Source: Falsirhodobacter deserti
GTDB taxonomy: Bacteria > Pseudomonadota > Alphaproteobacteria > Rhodobacterales > Rhodobacteraceae
Direction: 5' to 3'
DNA: 64,000 nucleotides
NCBI RefSeq assembly: GCF_004015795.1
Contig: NZ_ML137218.1
Coordinates: 2,016,378-2,080,377 of the forward strand
Shown: positions 22,491 to 30,987 of the stretch, piece by piece
Layout: the number at the start of each line of letters is the position of its first letter
How positions within the stretch are numbered: the stretch's first letter is position 1
Made by a program: the position numbers and the translations under genes
Notes under the pieces: generated by a model
Databases searched by the model: none
Seen by the model: only the letters and a program-made list of their open reading frames with translations
Told to the model about the DNA's origin: nothing

Positions 22491-23141
22491 ATGGGATATG
22501 ACGACATCATCCGGCGCATCCGCGCCGCAGAGGCGACGCATGGACGGCCCGAGGGTTCTGTCCGGTTGATTGCCGTTTCGAAGGTCCAGCCGAATCCGCG
22601 GGTGGAGGCTGTGCTTCAGGCCGGCCATCGCCTGTTCGGCGAAAACTATGTGCAGGAAGCACAGGGCAAGTGGCCCGCCTTTCGCGAAAACTTCGGCGCG
22701 GTGGATGTGCATCTGATCGGCCCCCTACAGACCAACAAGGCCAAACCCGCGATGGATCTGTTCGACGCGATCCATACGCTGGACCGCCCGTCGCTGGCCC
22801 AACGGCTGGCGCGGCTGGCCCAGGATCTTGGCCGCTGCCCGGCGCTTTTCGTTCAGGTCAACACGGGGGAGGAGCCGCAGAAGGCCGGCATCCTGCCACA
22901 AGACGCAGATGGCTTCATCTCGCAGGCACGCGCGCTGGATCTGCCGATCATTGGTGCCATGTGCATCCCCCCTGAGGGGGAGAATCCCGGCCCCCATTTT
23001 GCGCATCTTGCCCATATTGCGGAACGCAACGGATTGCCGAACCTGTCCATGGGGATGAGCGGTGACTTCGAAACCGCCATCGCGCATGGCGCCACGCATG
23101 TGCGCGTGGGCAGCGCGATCTTCGGCGCACGCAGCTACTGA
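22491..23141 (+). CDS. yggS: PLP homeostasis protein, YggS family
   Basis: The 216-residue protein is a single-domain alanine-racemase-fold PLP-binding protein. VRLIAVSKVQP near residue 25 contains the PLP lysine. FGENYVQEAQGKW, HLIGPLQTNKAK near residue 80 and MGMSGDFETAIAHGATHVRVGSAIFG at the C-terminus are diagnostic. YggS/PLPBP has no known catalytic reaction and buffers free PLP for client enzymes. The start ATG at 22491 is chosen because an earlier in-frame TTG lies inside the porin terminator. Its end overlaps the L,D-transpeptidase gene by 7 bp. Confidence 0.92.
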   Translation: MGYDDIIRRIRAAEATHGRPEGSVRLIAVSKVQPNPRVEAVLQAGHRLFGENYVQEAQGKWPAFRENFGAVDVHLIGPLQTNKAKPAMDLFDAIHTLDRPSLAQRLARLAQDLGRCPALFVQVNTGEEPQKAGILPQDADGFISQARALDLPIIGAMCIPPEGENPGPHFAHLAHIAERNGLPNLSMGMSGDFETAIAHGATHVRVGSAIFGARSY

Positions 23142-23614
23142 ATTCGCAACACCTCGCCCTGCCGGATGCGGCGGGCGATCCAAAGCAGGTCCGGTTGCGC
23201 GAATGCCACGCATCCCGCCGTGGGATAGCCGCGCCGGCGCCACGTATGCACGAAAATGGCCGATCCGCAGCCAGCCGTGGCGGGCAGGTTCCAATCCAGC
23301 ACCAGCACCAGGTCGTAAAGCGGATCAGGCCGGCGCAACGCCTCGTGGCTGAACGGATGCGGCGCGCGGACCGGAAGGTTATAAGCCGGATCGCGCGGAT
23401 CGTCCGACCAAAGATCGCGCGGACCGATAGGTTGCGCCCAGCGCGGCAAGCCGGTCAGGCGGTCGGGGCGATAAAGCATTCCGACGATCCGATGATCCCC
23501 CCGCGGGCTGGCCATGTCGCCCTCTCGCTTGGCATCTGTCACGCCGCCGCGCCCGATGGTGCAGGCAAAGCGCCGCCCCCGGAACAGCGTGCCTGTCGGC
23601 GTTACGCGAATCAC
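23135..23614 (-). CDS. L,D-transpeptidase catalytic domain protein (YkuD family)
   Basis: The 159-residue protein contains the YkuD active site: a histidine in IFVHTW near residue 122 and the nucleophile cysteine in PTAGCVAF near residue 135. The usual arginine after the cysteine (SxGCxR) is replaced here. No signal peptide is seen, so it may be cytosolic, or its true start may differ. The family forms 3-3 crosslinks in peptidoglycan or attaches lipoproteins. It starts with a GTG overlapping the ribA stop as GTGA, so it is translationally coupled to ribA. Confidence 0.75.
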   Translation of the reverse strand: MIRVTPTGTLFRGRRFACTIGRGGVTDAKREGDMASPRGDHRIVGMLYRPDRLTGLPRWAQPIGPRDLWSDDPRDPAYNLPVRAPHPFSHEALRRPDPLYDLVLVLDWNLPATAGCGSAIFVHTWRRRGYPTAGCVAFAQPDLLWIARRIRQGEVLRIQ

Positions 23615-24684
23615 AGAAGGTGCCCGGACTTGGCCGCTTTGGTCGCCAGATAGGCGGCGTTCTGCGCGGTCTGCCCGACCTTCAGGGGAACACGCTCCAC
23701 CACCTGCACACCGTGGCTTTCCATCATGTCGATCTTGGCCGGGTTGTTCGTAAGCAGCTTCACGGCGCGAAATCCCATCTGCCGCAGGATACCCGCACCG
23801 ATCCGGAAATCCCGCTCGTCATCCTCGAAGCCGAGGCGATGATTCGCCTCCACCGTATCGAAGCCCTGATCCTGAAGGGCATAGGCGCGCATCTTGTTCG
23901 CCAGCCCGATCCCCCGCCCTTCCTGGTTCAGATACAGCAGCACGCCTTCGCCCTGCGCACCCATCTCGGCCAGTGCGGCGCGAAGTTGCGGGCCACAATC
24001 GCATTTCAGGCTGCCCAGGACGTCGCCCGTGAAACAGGCCGAGTGCAGGCGCGCCAGAACCGGTTTGGCGCGATCCGGGCGGCCGATCTCGATTGCGTAA
24101 TGTTCCGCCGTGTCATCATCGGACCGGAAGATGTGCACGCGCCCCGCCTCGGATGCCACCATCGGCAGGCGGGCCGATACGACCGGCGACATCACATGAT
24201 CGCGGGCCATCTCTTCCAGCGCGGTGACGGCGGGAAGCGAGGTAAGCAGATCGGGCGCGGCAGCCCGCACCACAACCACCGCCGGCAGAAGCTGTGCCGA
24301 TTTGGCCAGCGCCACGCCCGCGCGATGGGCCGCGGCATCCCCGCCGCGCAGCGCCTCGAACGGCCCCTTCAACGGCAAGGCCATGTCCCCCGCCGGATCG
24401 GCCGCCGCCCGCAACCATGACAGCGGCGCATTGCCCACCGGGATGCGGGCGATGTCACCGTCATAGGGCCGGGCCTTCAGCGTTGCGGCGCGGCGCGCGG
24501 TCAGCGCCAGTTCCAGCGGCCCCAGCGCGCGAAGCTCTTCCAGCCGCACCGGCGTCAGCGCCTCCACCGCCGCAACCAGTGCCGTTTCATCGCCGGTCAG
24601 CGCCACGGGCAGGCCAAGGCGCAGATCGCTGCGCGCGCGGGCAAGGCGTTCGGTGATGGTCAGCAGCAGCATGGGCGTCTCCAT
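23611..24684 (-). CDS. ribA: GTP cyclohydrolase II with extended N-terminal region
   Basis: RibA opens the imidazole ring of GTP in the first step of riboflavin synthesis. The C-terminal 200 residues are complete: the zinc ligands lie in HSACFTGDVLGSLKCDCG near residue 205, with LYLNQEGRGIGL and LLTNNPAKI after it. The 357-residue length exceeds the single-domain enzyme by about 150 residues. That N-terminal part lacks the acidic DREDEGDL motif of dihydroxybutanone phosphate synthase, so it is not an obvious fusion enzyme. The start is ATG 24684 or 24672. It is divergent from the response regulator gene. Confidence 0.9.
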   Translation of the reverse strand: METPMLLLTITERLARARSDLRLGLPVALTGDETALVAAVEALTPVRLEELRALGPLELALTARRAATLKARPYDGDIARIPVGNAPLSWLRAAADPAGDMALPLKGPFEALRGGDAAAHRAGVALAKSAQLLPAVVVVRAAAPDLLTSLPAVTALEEMARDHVMSPVVSARLPMVASEAGRVHIFRSDDDTAEHYAIEIGRPDRAKPVLARLHSACFTGDVLGSLKCDCGPQLRAALAEMGAQGEGVLLYLNQEGRGIGLANKMRAYALQDQGFDTVEANHRLGFEDDERDFRIGAGILRQMGFRAVKLLTNNPAKIDMMESHGVQVVERVPLKVGQTAQNAAYLATKAAKSGHLL

Positions 24685-24825
24685 TTGCAGGACCCAGATA
24701 ACGCCATGCGCCGGATTTTGAAACATATGTCCCGCATTCCACACGTCCGCGTGAGCGGTTGTCGCATTTCTTGCCCCCACCCTGCATCGCCCGCATGTGA
24801 AGCGAAACCGCAACCGGAGGGCCAG

Positions 24826-25512
24826 ATGGCAGCCTTGAAGAAAATCCTGCTTGTCGACGATGATGACGATCTGCGCGAAGCGCTGAGCGAACAGCTGGTC
24901 ATGACCGAGGATTTCGACGTGTTCGAAGCCGGCACCGGTGCCGACGGAATGGAAAAGGCCAAGGCCAGCCATCATGACCTTGTCATCCTTGACGTGGGCC
25001 TGCCCGATACCGACGGGCGGGAGTTGTGCCGCCGGATGCGCAAGGCCGGCGTCAAAAGCCCGATCCTGATGCTGACGGGCCATGACTCTGATGCCGACAC
25101 GATCCTTGGGCTGGATTCGGGTGCGAATGATTACGTCACGAAGCCCTTCAAGTTCCCGGTGCTTCTGGCCCGTATCCGCGCCCAGCTTCGCACCCATGAA
25201 CAATCCGAAGATGCCGTGTTCCAGCTTGGCCCGTATTCCTTCCGCCCCGCGCAGAAGCTTCTGGTGGATGACAATGACCGCAAGGTCCGCCTGACGGAAA
25301 AGGAAACCAACATCCTCAAGTTCCTGTACCGCGCAACGCAAGGCGTGGTTCCGCGCGATGTACTGCTGCACGAGGTTTGGGGCTACAATGCCGGGGTCAC
25401 GACCCACACGCTGGAAACCCACATCTATCGCCTGCGCCAGAAGATCGAGCCGGACCCCTCGAACGCGCGGCTGCTGGTTACGGAAAGCGGCGGATATCGG
25501 CTGGTTCTCTGA
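24826..25512 (+). CDS. cenR: OmpR-family response regulator, CenR-like
   Basis: The 228-residue protein has a receiver domain with acidic pocket DDDDD at residues 11-15. The phosphoacceptor is D56 in VILDVGLPD, and the conserved lysine is in YVTKPFKFP. The C-terminal OmpR winged helix carries VRLTEKETNILKFLYRA and THTLETHIYRLRQKIEP. The sequence pattern closely resembles CenR, the essential cell-envelope regulator of Caulobacter and Rhodobacter. No histidine kinase gene is adjacent, so it is an orphan here. GGAGGGCCAG precedes the ATG. A strong terminator follows. Confidence 0.85.
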   Translation: MAALKKILLVDDDDDLREALSEQLVMTEDFDVFEAGTGADGMEKAKASHHDLVILDVGLPDTDGRELCRRMRKAGVKSPILMLTGHDSDADTILGLDSGANDYVTKPFKFPVLLARIRAQLRTHEQSEDAVFQLGPYSFRPAQKLLVDDNDRKVRLTEKETNILKFLYRATQGVVPRDVLLHEVWGYNAGVTTHTLETHIYRLRQKIEPDPSNARLLVTESGGYRLVL

Positions 25513-25594
25513 TCGCTGTCATTGAAACGACAAAAAACAGTCGCAAATTCCGCTTTGCCGCACCGGTACCGATGCGGCACCTCCCTGTTGGACT

Positions 25595-25623
25595 GGCCGG
25601 GCCCTCGTGCCCGGCCTTTTTTT
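25595..25623 (+). terminator. Rho-independent terminator after cenR-like gene
   Basis: GGCCGGGC (25595-25602) pairs with GCCCGGCC (25609-25616), followed directly by seven T (25617-25623). It lies about 80 bp after the response regulator stop and 34 bp before xthA. Confidence 0.9.
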
Positions 25624-25656
25624 GTGCCATAGCCCTCCCGACGAACGGAGAGAGCC

Positions 25657-26445
25657 ATGCCCTTCACCCTTGCCACCTGGAACATCAACTCGGTCCGCCT
25701 GCGCGAGGGCCTCGTGACCCGCCTGCTGGCCGAGGAACTGCCCGACGTGCTGTGCCTGCAAGAGTGCAAGAGCCCGGTGGAAAAGATCCCCCTCGATCGG
25801 TTCCGCGCGCTTGGCTACAACTGGATCGTGGCCCGGGGGCAGAAGGGATACAACGGCGTGGCGATCCTGTCGCGCCTGCCCATCGTGGATGCGGGGGATC
25901 GCGATTTCGCTTCGATGGGGCACGCGCGGCACGTGTCCGCCACGCTGGAAAACGGCGTGACGATCCACAACTGCTATGTCCCCGCAGGCGGCGATGTTCC
26001 CGACCGCGAGGTGAACATCAAGTTCGGCCAGAAGCTGGATTACCTGACCGAGATGCGCGACTGGGCGCATGGGGAAAAGCCACGGAAATCGATCCTTGTG
26101 GGGGATCTGAACATCGCCCCGCGCGAGGATGACGTCTGGTCGCACAAGCAGCTGCTGAAGATCGTCAGCCACACCCCGATCGAGGTGGAGCATCTGGCAA
26201 TGGCGCAGGATGCCGGTGCATGGGTGGACATCACCCGCCAGGACATCCCCGAAGGGCGGCTTTACAGCTGGTGGTCCTATCGTGCCGCCGACTGGAACAC
26301 CGCCGACAAGGGCCGCAGGCTGGATCACATCTGGGCCACGGCCGATATCGCGAATGCGGGTCACTCCAGCCGCGTGCTGCGCGATGTGCGCGGATGGGAA
26401 CAACCCTCGGATCATGTGCCGGTTTTCGCCAGCTTCGATCTATGA
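25657..26445 (+). CDS. xthA: Exodeoxyribonuclease III (AP endonuclease)
   Basis: The 262-residue protein is an EEP-fold nuclease of the ExoIII type, which cuts DNA at abasic sites and removes 3' blocks. Visible motifs: TLATWNINSVRLR at the N-terminus, DVLCLQECK with the metal-binding glutamate near residue 35, VGDLNIAPREDDVW near residue 150, and the C-terminal GRRLDHIWAT and EQPSDHVPVFASFDL. The start follows GGAGAGAGCC. A 60-bp gap separates it from the thioredoxin gene, so co-transcription is possible. Confidence 0.94.
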   Translation: MPFTLATWNINSVRLREGLVTRLLAEELPDVLCLQECKSPVEKIPLDRFRALGYNWIVARGQKGYNGVAILSRLPIVDAGDRDFASMGHARHVSATLENGVTIHNCYVPAGGDVPDREVNIKFGQKLDYLTEMRDWAHGEKPRKSILVGDLNIAPREDDVWSHKQLLKIVSHTPIEVEHLAMAQDAGAWVDITRQDIPEGRLYSWWSYRAADWNTADKGRRLDHIWATADIANAGHSSRVLRDVRGWEQPSDHVPVFASFDL

Positions 26446-26505
26446 TCCCCTTGGCCTTCGCGCCCATCACGCGCATATAAGGCGCAACGCATCACGGAGG
26501 CACAG

Positions 26506-27408
26506 ATGTTCGGTCTTGGCGAAACACAAGCACCCAAAGGCGACCTGATCAAGGACGGCTCGGAAGCGACCTTCATGGAGGACGTGATCGAGGCCAGCCG
26601 CGAGGTGCCGGTGATCGTGGATTTCTGGGCGCCCTGGTGCGGCCCGTGCAAGACGCTTGGCCCCGCGCTGGAAGCTGCCGTCACCGCTGCCAAGGGCAAG
26701 GTGAAGATGGTGAAGGTCGACGTGGACCAGAACCAGCGCATCGCGGCACAGCTTCGCGTCCAGTCCATCCCCACGGTTTACGCCTTCTGGCAGGGCCAGC
26801 CGCTCGATGCGTTCCAGGGCGCGCTGCCGCAGTCCGAGATCAAGGCCTTCGTTGACAAGCTGGCCGCGATGGCCGGTGATGGCGGCTTGGGCGAGGCGCT
26901 GGAAGCGGCCGAGCAGATGCTGGCCGAAGGCGCGGTCACCGATGCCGCCGAAACCTTCGCCGCCATTCTGGGCGAGGAGCCGGATAATGCCGCCGCCTAT
27001 GCCGGCCTGATCCGCTGCCAGCTGGCTGTCGGCGATCTGGATCAGGCGCAGGCCATGGCCGATGCCGCACCCGGCAAGATCGCCGGCGCGAAAGAGATCG
27101 AGGCCGCACGCGCCCAGATCGCACTGGCGCGGCAGGCGGCAAATGCCGGCCCCGAGGCAGACCTGCGCGCCGCCGTGGATGCAGATCCCGACAACCATCA
27201 GGCCCGTTTCGATCTGGCGCAGGCGCTTCATGCCTCGGGCAAGGTCGAAGAGGCGGTGGACCAGCTTCTGGACCTGTTCCGCCGCGATCGCGAATGGAAT
27301 GACGGCGCCGCCCGCGCGCAGCTTTTCACCATCTTCGACGCCCTGAAGCCGCAGGACCCGATCGTTCTGAAAGGCCGGCGCAAGCTCTCCTCCATGATCT
27401 TTGCGTGA
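26506..27408 (+). CDS. cnoX: Thioredoxin/TPR co-chaperone, CnoX (YbbN) family
   Basis: The 300-residue protein has an N-terminal thioredoxin domain with WCGPC at residues 44-48, followed by about 180 residues of helical tetratricopeptide-like repeats. This is the CnoX/YbbN layout. CnoX holds unfolded proteins during bleach or oxidative stress and hands them to chaperones. E. coli CnoX lacks the CxxC pair, whereas this one keeps both cysteines and may therefore also be redox active. The next gene, encoding a LON-domain protein, begins 39 bp downstream. Confidence 0.88.
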   Translation: MFGLGETQAPKGDLIKDGSEATFMEDVIEASREVPVIVDFWAPWCGPCKTLGPALEAAVTAAKGKVKMVKVDVDQNQRIAAQLRVQSIPTVYAFWQGQPLDAFQGALPQSEIKAFVDKLAAMAGDGGLGEALEAAEQMLAEGAVTDAAETFAAILGEEPDNAAAYAGLIRCQLAVGDLDQAQAMADAAPGKIAGAKEIEAARAQIALARQAANAGPEADLRAAVDADPDNHQARFDLAQALHASGKVEEAVDQLLDLFRRDREWNDGAARAQLFTIFDALKPQDPIVLKGRRKLSSMIFA

Positions 27409-27447
27409 TGTCTTTCTTTGCCCCCGTCTCGGGCTAGGTCCGCCAGC

Positions 27448-28086
27448 ATGATCAAGGCTGCCGACCTGCCCGAGACGCTTCCCCTTTTCCCGCTGCCGGG
27501 TGCGCTGCTTCTGCCGCGTGCCCGTCTGCCGCTGCACGTGTACGAACCGCGCTATCTTCAGATGCTGGACGACATGATGAAAACGCCGCAGCGCATGGTC
27601 GGCATCATCCAGCCCCGCGAGGGACCGGCCGGTGAAAGGCTGCACAGCATCGGCTGCGCGGGCCGCCTGACCGGATTTTCGGAAACCGAGGACGGGCGCT
27701 ACATGATCACCCTGTCCGGCATCTCGCGTTTCCGCCTGACCGAGGAAACGCAGGGCTTTCATCCCTATCGCAAGGGGCGGGTGGACTGGTCCAGCTTCAC
27801 GCGCGATCTGGGCGGGGCCGAAGGCGATCCCGCCTTCGACCGCAAGGCCTTCATGGCCACGCTGTCACGCTATTTCGAGGCGATGGAGCTTTCGACCGAC
27901 TGGGGCAGCCTGAAGGATGCCGAGGAGGAGTTGCTGATCAACTCCCTTTCCATGCTGTGCCCCTTCCCGCCCGAGGACAAGCAGGCCCTTCTGGAAGCGC
28001 CCTCGCTTGTGACGCGGCGCGAAACACTGGTCACGCTGATCGAATTCGCCCTTCGCGGCGGCCTGAACGGAGACACCTTGCAATGA
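27448..28086 (+). CDS. LON substrate-binding domain protein
   Basis: The 212-residue protein consists of a stand-alone LON N-terminal domain without the ATPase or protease. It opens [23 protein letters not shown], with the conserved [13 protein letters not shown] following near residue 32. GCAGRLTGF and [13 protein letters not shown] are further family blocks. Stand-alone proteins of this kind are common in alphaproteobacteria; the role is unknown but probably lies in protein quality control, in keeping with the upstream CnoX gene. The stop overlaps the Trm112 gene by 4 bp (ATGA). Confidence 0.88.
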   Translation: MIKAADLPETLPLFPLPGALLLPRARLPLHVYEPRYLQMLDDMMKTPQRMVGIIQPREGPAGERLHSIGCAGRLTGFSETEDGRYMITLSGISRFRLTEETQGFHPYRKGRVDWSSFTRDLGGAEGDPAFDRKAFMATLSRYFEAMELSTDWGSLKDAEEELLINSLSMLCPFPPEDKQALLEAPSLVTRRETLVTLIEFALRGGLNGDTLQ

Positions 28087-28262
28087 CCCCCACCACCTTC
28101 GACCGCCGCATGCTGGAGGCGCTTGTCTGCCCGCTGACGCAGACCGTGCTGAGCTATGATGCCGAACGGCAGGAATTGGCATCAAAGGCGGCAGGCGTCG
28201 CCTTCCCGATCCGCGATGGCATCCCGATCATGCTGGTCAGCGAAGCGCGGGAGCTGGACTGA
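28083..28262 (+). CDS. Trm112-family small protein (UPF0434)
   Basis: The 59-residue protein has the Trm112 pattern: [17 protein letters not shown] near the start and [18 protein letters not shown] at the end. Eukaryotic Trm112 activates RNA and protein methyltransferases. The bacterial members are uncharacterised or help methyltransferases. Only one of the usual zinc cysteines remains, so zinc binding is doubtful. It is translationally coupled to the LON-domain gene by ATGA and ends 2 bp before the stop of the convergent ubiH-type gene. Confidence 0.85.
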   Translation: MTPTTFDRRMLEALVCPLTQTVLSYDAERQELASKAAGVAFPIRDGIPIMLVSEARELD

Positions 28263-28264
28263 CC

Positions 28265-29479
28265 TCAAGGCCGCTCGCCCCGCAGCAGGGCGGGCAGGTG
28301 CCCCGACAGCCCGGCCGCCTGACGAATGAACCCGCGGCGCAGGCCCGGAAGCGCATTCACCGCCCCCAGCCCCAGATCCCGACCAAGCCGCAGGATCGGA
28401 TTTTCGTTCGAGAAGAGCCGGTTCATCGCATCCATGCCCAATGCCATTGTCCGCGTTTCCGGCCCGCGCCAATCCTGATAGCGGGCCAGAACATCCGGCG
28501 CGCCGATATCCTCGCCCCGCCGCGCGGCCCGGATCACGACTTCGGCCAGTGCGGCCACATCGCGCAATCCAAGGTTCAGCCCCTGCCCGGCCAGCGGATG
28601 AACCCCGTGCGCGGCATCGCCCACCAAGGCAAGGCGCGGCGCCACGAAGCTGCGCGCAAGGCTGAGGGACAGCGGATAGCTGAACCGCGCTCCCGCCAGC
28701 TTCAGCGAACCCAGAAAATCCCCGAACCGCGGGCGCAGGGCGGCAAGGTATTCCTCCGCCGGCAGCGCACGCACCGCTTCGGCAATGCTGCGCCGCTCGC
28801 TCCACACGATGGATGACCGGTTGTCCGGCAGCGGCAGGATCGCCAGCGGCCCCGTGGGCAGGAAAAGCTGGTGGGCCGTTCCGCCATGCGGCTTTTCATG
28901 TTCGACTGCCGTGACCAGCGCCGTCTGCCCGTAATCCCAGCCGATCCGCCCGATGCCGGCGCGTTGGGCCGTGCTGCTGCCGCGACCGTCGCACCCCACA
29001 ACAAGCCGCGCCTCAAGCCGCAGGCCCGAAGCTGTCAGCGCCCAGCCTTCGCCCTGATCCACCACCTGTTCGCCCGACAAAAGACGGATGCGCGGCTGCG
29101 CGCTGATCGCCTTCAGCAGGGCGGCGTAAAGAAAACGATCCTCCAGCATGGTGCCCATGGGCCCATCCTCGATCTCGGCCCCGTCGAATGTCAGAACGAA
29201 TGGCGAGGCGCCCAGATCCGGCCTGCCCCCCGCCGTGCGGATGCGCAGGATCGGCTGCACCTGATCGGCAACGGCATCCCAGACCCCGACCGCGCGCAGC
29301 AACCGGCAGGACGCGGCGGCCAGAGAATAGGCGCGCCCGTCAAACCCTGCTTCCCCCCGTGCGGGGGCAGGGCGGGCATCCACCACGGTGACGTCCAGCC
29401 CCCCTTGTGCCAGTGCCAGCGCAAGCGGCAGGCCATTCAGCCCGCCACCGATGATGAGGATGTCGCTTTTGCCGCTCAT
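28265..29479 (-). CDS. ubiH: FAD-dependent ubiquinone biosynthesis hydroxylase (UbiH/UbiF/VisC family)
   Basis: The product is 404 residues from the ATG at 29479; an upstream ATG at 29515 would add twelve. The FAD-binding dinucleotide fold is IIGGGLNGLPLALALAQGG at the N-terminus. GFDGRAYSLAAAS and the second FAD motif LVGDAAHGVHPLAGQGLNLGLRD near residue 285 place it with the UbiH/COQ6 flavin monooxygenases. These hydroxylate the ubiquinone ring at the inner membrane. Which ring position it acts on cannot be told from sequence alone. It is divergent from the amidase gene. Confidence 0.87.
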   Translation of the reverse strand: MSGKSDILIIGGGLNGLPLALALAQGGLDVTVVDARPAPARGEAGFDGRAYSLAAASCRLLRAVGVWDAVADQVQPILRIRTAGGRPDLGASPFVLTFDGAEIEDGPMGTMLEDRFLYAALLKAISAQPRIRLLSGEQVVDQGEGWALTASGLRLEARLVVGCDGRGSSTAQRAGIGRIGWDYGQTALVTAVEHEKPHGGTAHQLFLPTGPLAILPLPDNRSSIVWSERRSIAEAVRALPAEEYLAALRPRFGDFLGSLKLAGARFSYPLSLSLARSFVAPRLALVGDAAHGVHPLAGQGLNLGLRDVAALAEVVIRAARRGEDIGAPDVLARYQDWRGPETRTMALGMDAMNRLFSNENPILRLGRDLGLGAVNALPGLRRGFIRQAAGLSGHLPALLRGERP

Positions 29480-29545
29480 GGCTTGATTTAGCGATGGACG
29501 CGTCCGATTGTCCATCCTGCGCAGGCATCAGCGGGGTGGAACGGG

Positions 29546-30877
29546 ATGGAATGGGGCAAACGCACGGCAGCGGATCTGGGCCGCGACATGCAGTCGGGGC
29601 GCCTGAACCCCGTGGATCTGACCGAAGCGTTCCTTGACGCCGCCGCCTCGCATGAACTTGCCCCCCGCATCTTCGCCCGACTGACGCCCGAACGCGCACG
29701 CGACGAGGCGCTGGCCGCCGCCACCCGCGCCAAGGACGGACGGCGGCGTGGCCCGCTTGATGGCGTTCCGATCAGCTGGAAGGACCTGTTCGACACTGCA
29801 GGCACCGCGACCGAGGCCGGCTCGGCCCTGCTGGCCGGACGCGTTCCCGATACCGATGCGGCGGTTCTGGCCAATGCCACGGCAGGCGGGCTGATCTGTC
29901 TTGGCAAAACGCATATGAGCGAGCTGGCATTCTCCGGCCTCGGCCTCAACCCTGTCACGGCGACCGCGCCGAACATCCACGATCCGCAGGCGGTGGCGGG
30001 GGGGTCATCTTCGGGGGCGGCGGCCTCGGTCGCGTTCGGGCTGGCCCCGGCGGCGATCGGCAGCGACACAGGCGGCTCGGTCAGGGTGCCGGCGGCTTGG
30101 AACGATCTGGTCGGGCTGAAGACCACGCATGGAAGGCTGCCGAACGCGGGCACCGTTCCCTTGTGCGAATCCCTCGACACCATCGGCCCCATTGCGCGCA
30201 GCACCGAAGATTGCGCCCTGCTGCTGGCGGCACTGGAAGGGCGGCGGGCGGTGGACCTGTCGGGCAGCGATCTGGCGGGCGCGCGCATCGCCGTGCTGGA
30301 CACCGTCGCCACGGAGGACCTGCGCGAGGAACCGGCGCAGGCCTTCCAGTCAGCGCTTGACCGGCTGGCGATGACCGGCGCGCAGCTTGCGCGGCTGGCC
30401 TTTGATCCCCTGCACGAGATGCTGGCCTTTTCCGGCATGCTTCTGACGGCCGAAGCCTATGCCATCTGGCGCGACCCGATCACCGAGGCCGGCAGCCGGA
30501 TGTTCCCCCCGATCCGCCAGCGATTCGAAGCCGGCCGCGATGTGGGTGCGGCAGATTACATCGCCTATCTTCGCCGTCTTGGACAGATCCGCGCGGAATG
30601 GCTGGCCCTGACGGCGGGCTTTGACGCGGTGGTGCTGCCGACGGCTGCCATACTTCCACCCGACGCCGCGCGGCTGATGCAGGACGATGCCTATTACGCA
30701 ACGGAAAACCTTCTGGCTTTGCGCAACACCCGGATCGCGAACATGCTGGGCCTTTGCGCCCTGACGCTGCCCACCGGCACCCCGTCCTGCGGGCTGATGC
30801 TGATGTGCCCGCCCCTGCAGGAGGAGCGGTTGCTGCGCCTTGGCACCGCCGCCGAACGCGCCCTCGGCGTTGTGTGA
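29546..30877 (+). CDS. Amidase signature family hydrolase
   Basis: The 443-residue protein carries the Ser-cisSer-Lys amidase centre. The lysine lies in DGVPISWKDLFDTAG near residue 78. The glycine/serine-rich signature GGSSSGAAASVAFGLAPAAIGSDTGGSVRVPA spans about residues 150-183. GatA-type enzymes share this core, but no gatB or gatC is near and the C-terminal half is divergent, so a general amidase is more likely than the tRNA-dependent amidotransferase. The substrate is unknown. It is followed by a structured 110-bp gap before the aminotransferase gene. Confidence 0.88.
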   Translation: MEWGKRTAADLGRDMQSGRLNPVDLTEAFLDAAASHELAPRIFARLTPERARDEALAAATRAKDGRRRGPLDGVPISWKDLFDTAGTATEAGSALLAGRVPDTDAAVLANATAGGLICLGKTHMSELAFSGLGLNPVTATAPNIHDPQAVAGGSSSGAAASVAFGLAPAAIGSDTGGSVRVPAAWNDLVGLKTTHGRLPNAGTVPLCESLDTIGPIARSTEDCALLLAALEGRRAVDLSGSDLAGARIAVLDTVATEDLREEPAQAFQSALDRLAMTGAQLARLAFDPLHEMLAFSGMLLTAEAYAIWRDPITEAGSRMFPPIRQRFEAGRDVGAADYIAYLRRLGQIRAEWLALTAGFDAVVLPTAAILPPDAARLMQDDAYYATENLLALRNTRIANMLGLCALTLPTGTPSCGLMLMCPPLQEERLLRLGTAAERALGVV

Positions 30878-30892
30878 AACAAACCGGCCACA

Positions 30893-30971
30893 ACCCCGCG
30901 AAAGGCGGGGTAAATTCTGGACCCGCCTTTCCCGAAAGGCTATCCTATCGGGAAAAGGGGCAAAAGACCCC
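30893..30971 (+). promoter_or_regulatory. Chain of alternative hairpins in the aminotransferase leader
   Basis: Four stems overlap in series. A: ACCCCGC 30893-30899 with GCGGGGT 30905-30911. B: GGCGGGGT 30904-30911 with ACCCGCC 30921-30927 (one bulge). C: GCCTTT 30925-30930 with AAAGGC 30935-30940. D: CCTTTCCCGA 30926-30935 with TCGGGAAAAGG 30948-30958 (one bulge). A excludes B, B excludes C and D, and C excludes D. GGGG/CCCC (30957-30960, 30968-30971) may form a fifth. Stem A may also act as a weak terminator for the amidase gene. Confidence 0.4.
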
Positions 30972-30987
30972 GGATACGAGGCAGTCG

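Noticed and set aside
29546..30877. Amidase as GatA of the tRNA-dependent amidotransferase
   Set aside because: No gatB or gatC is adjacent, and the C-terminal half departs from GatA. A general amidase is the safer call.
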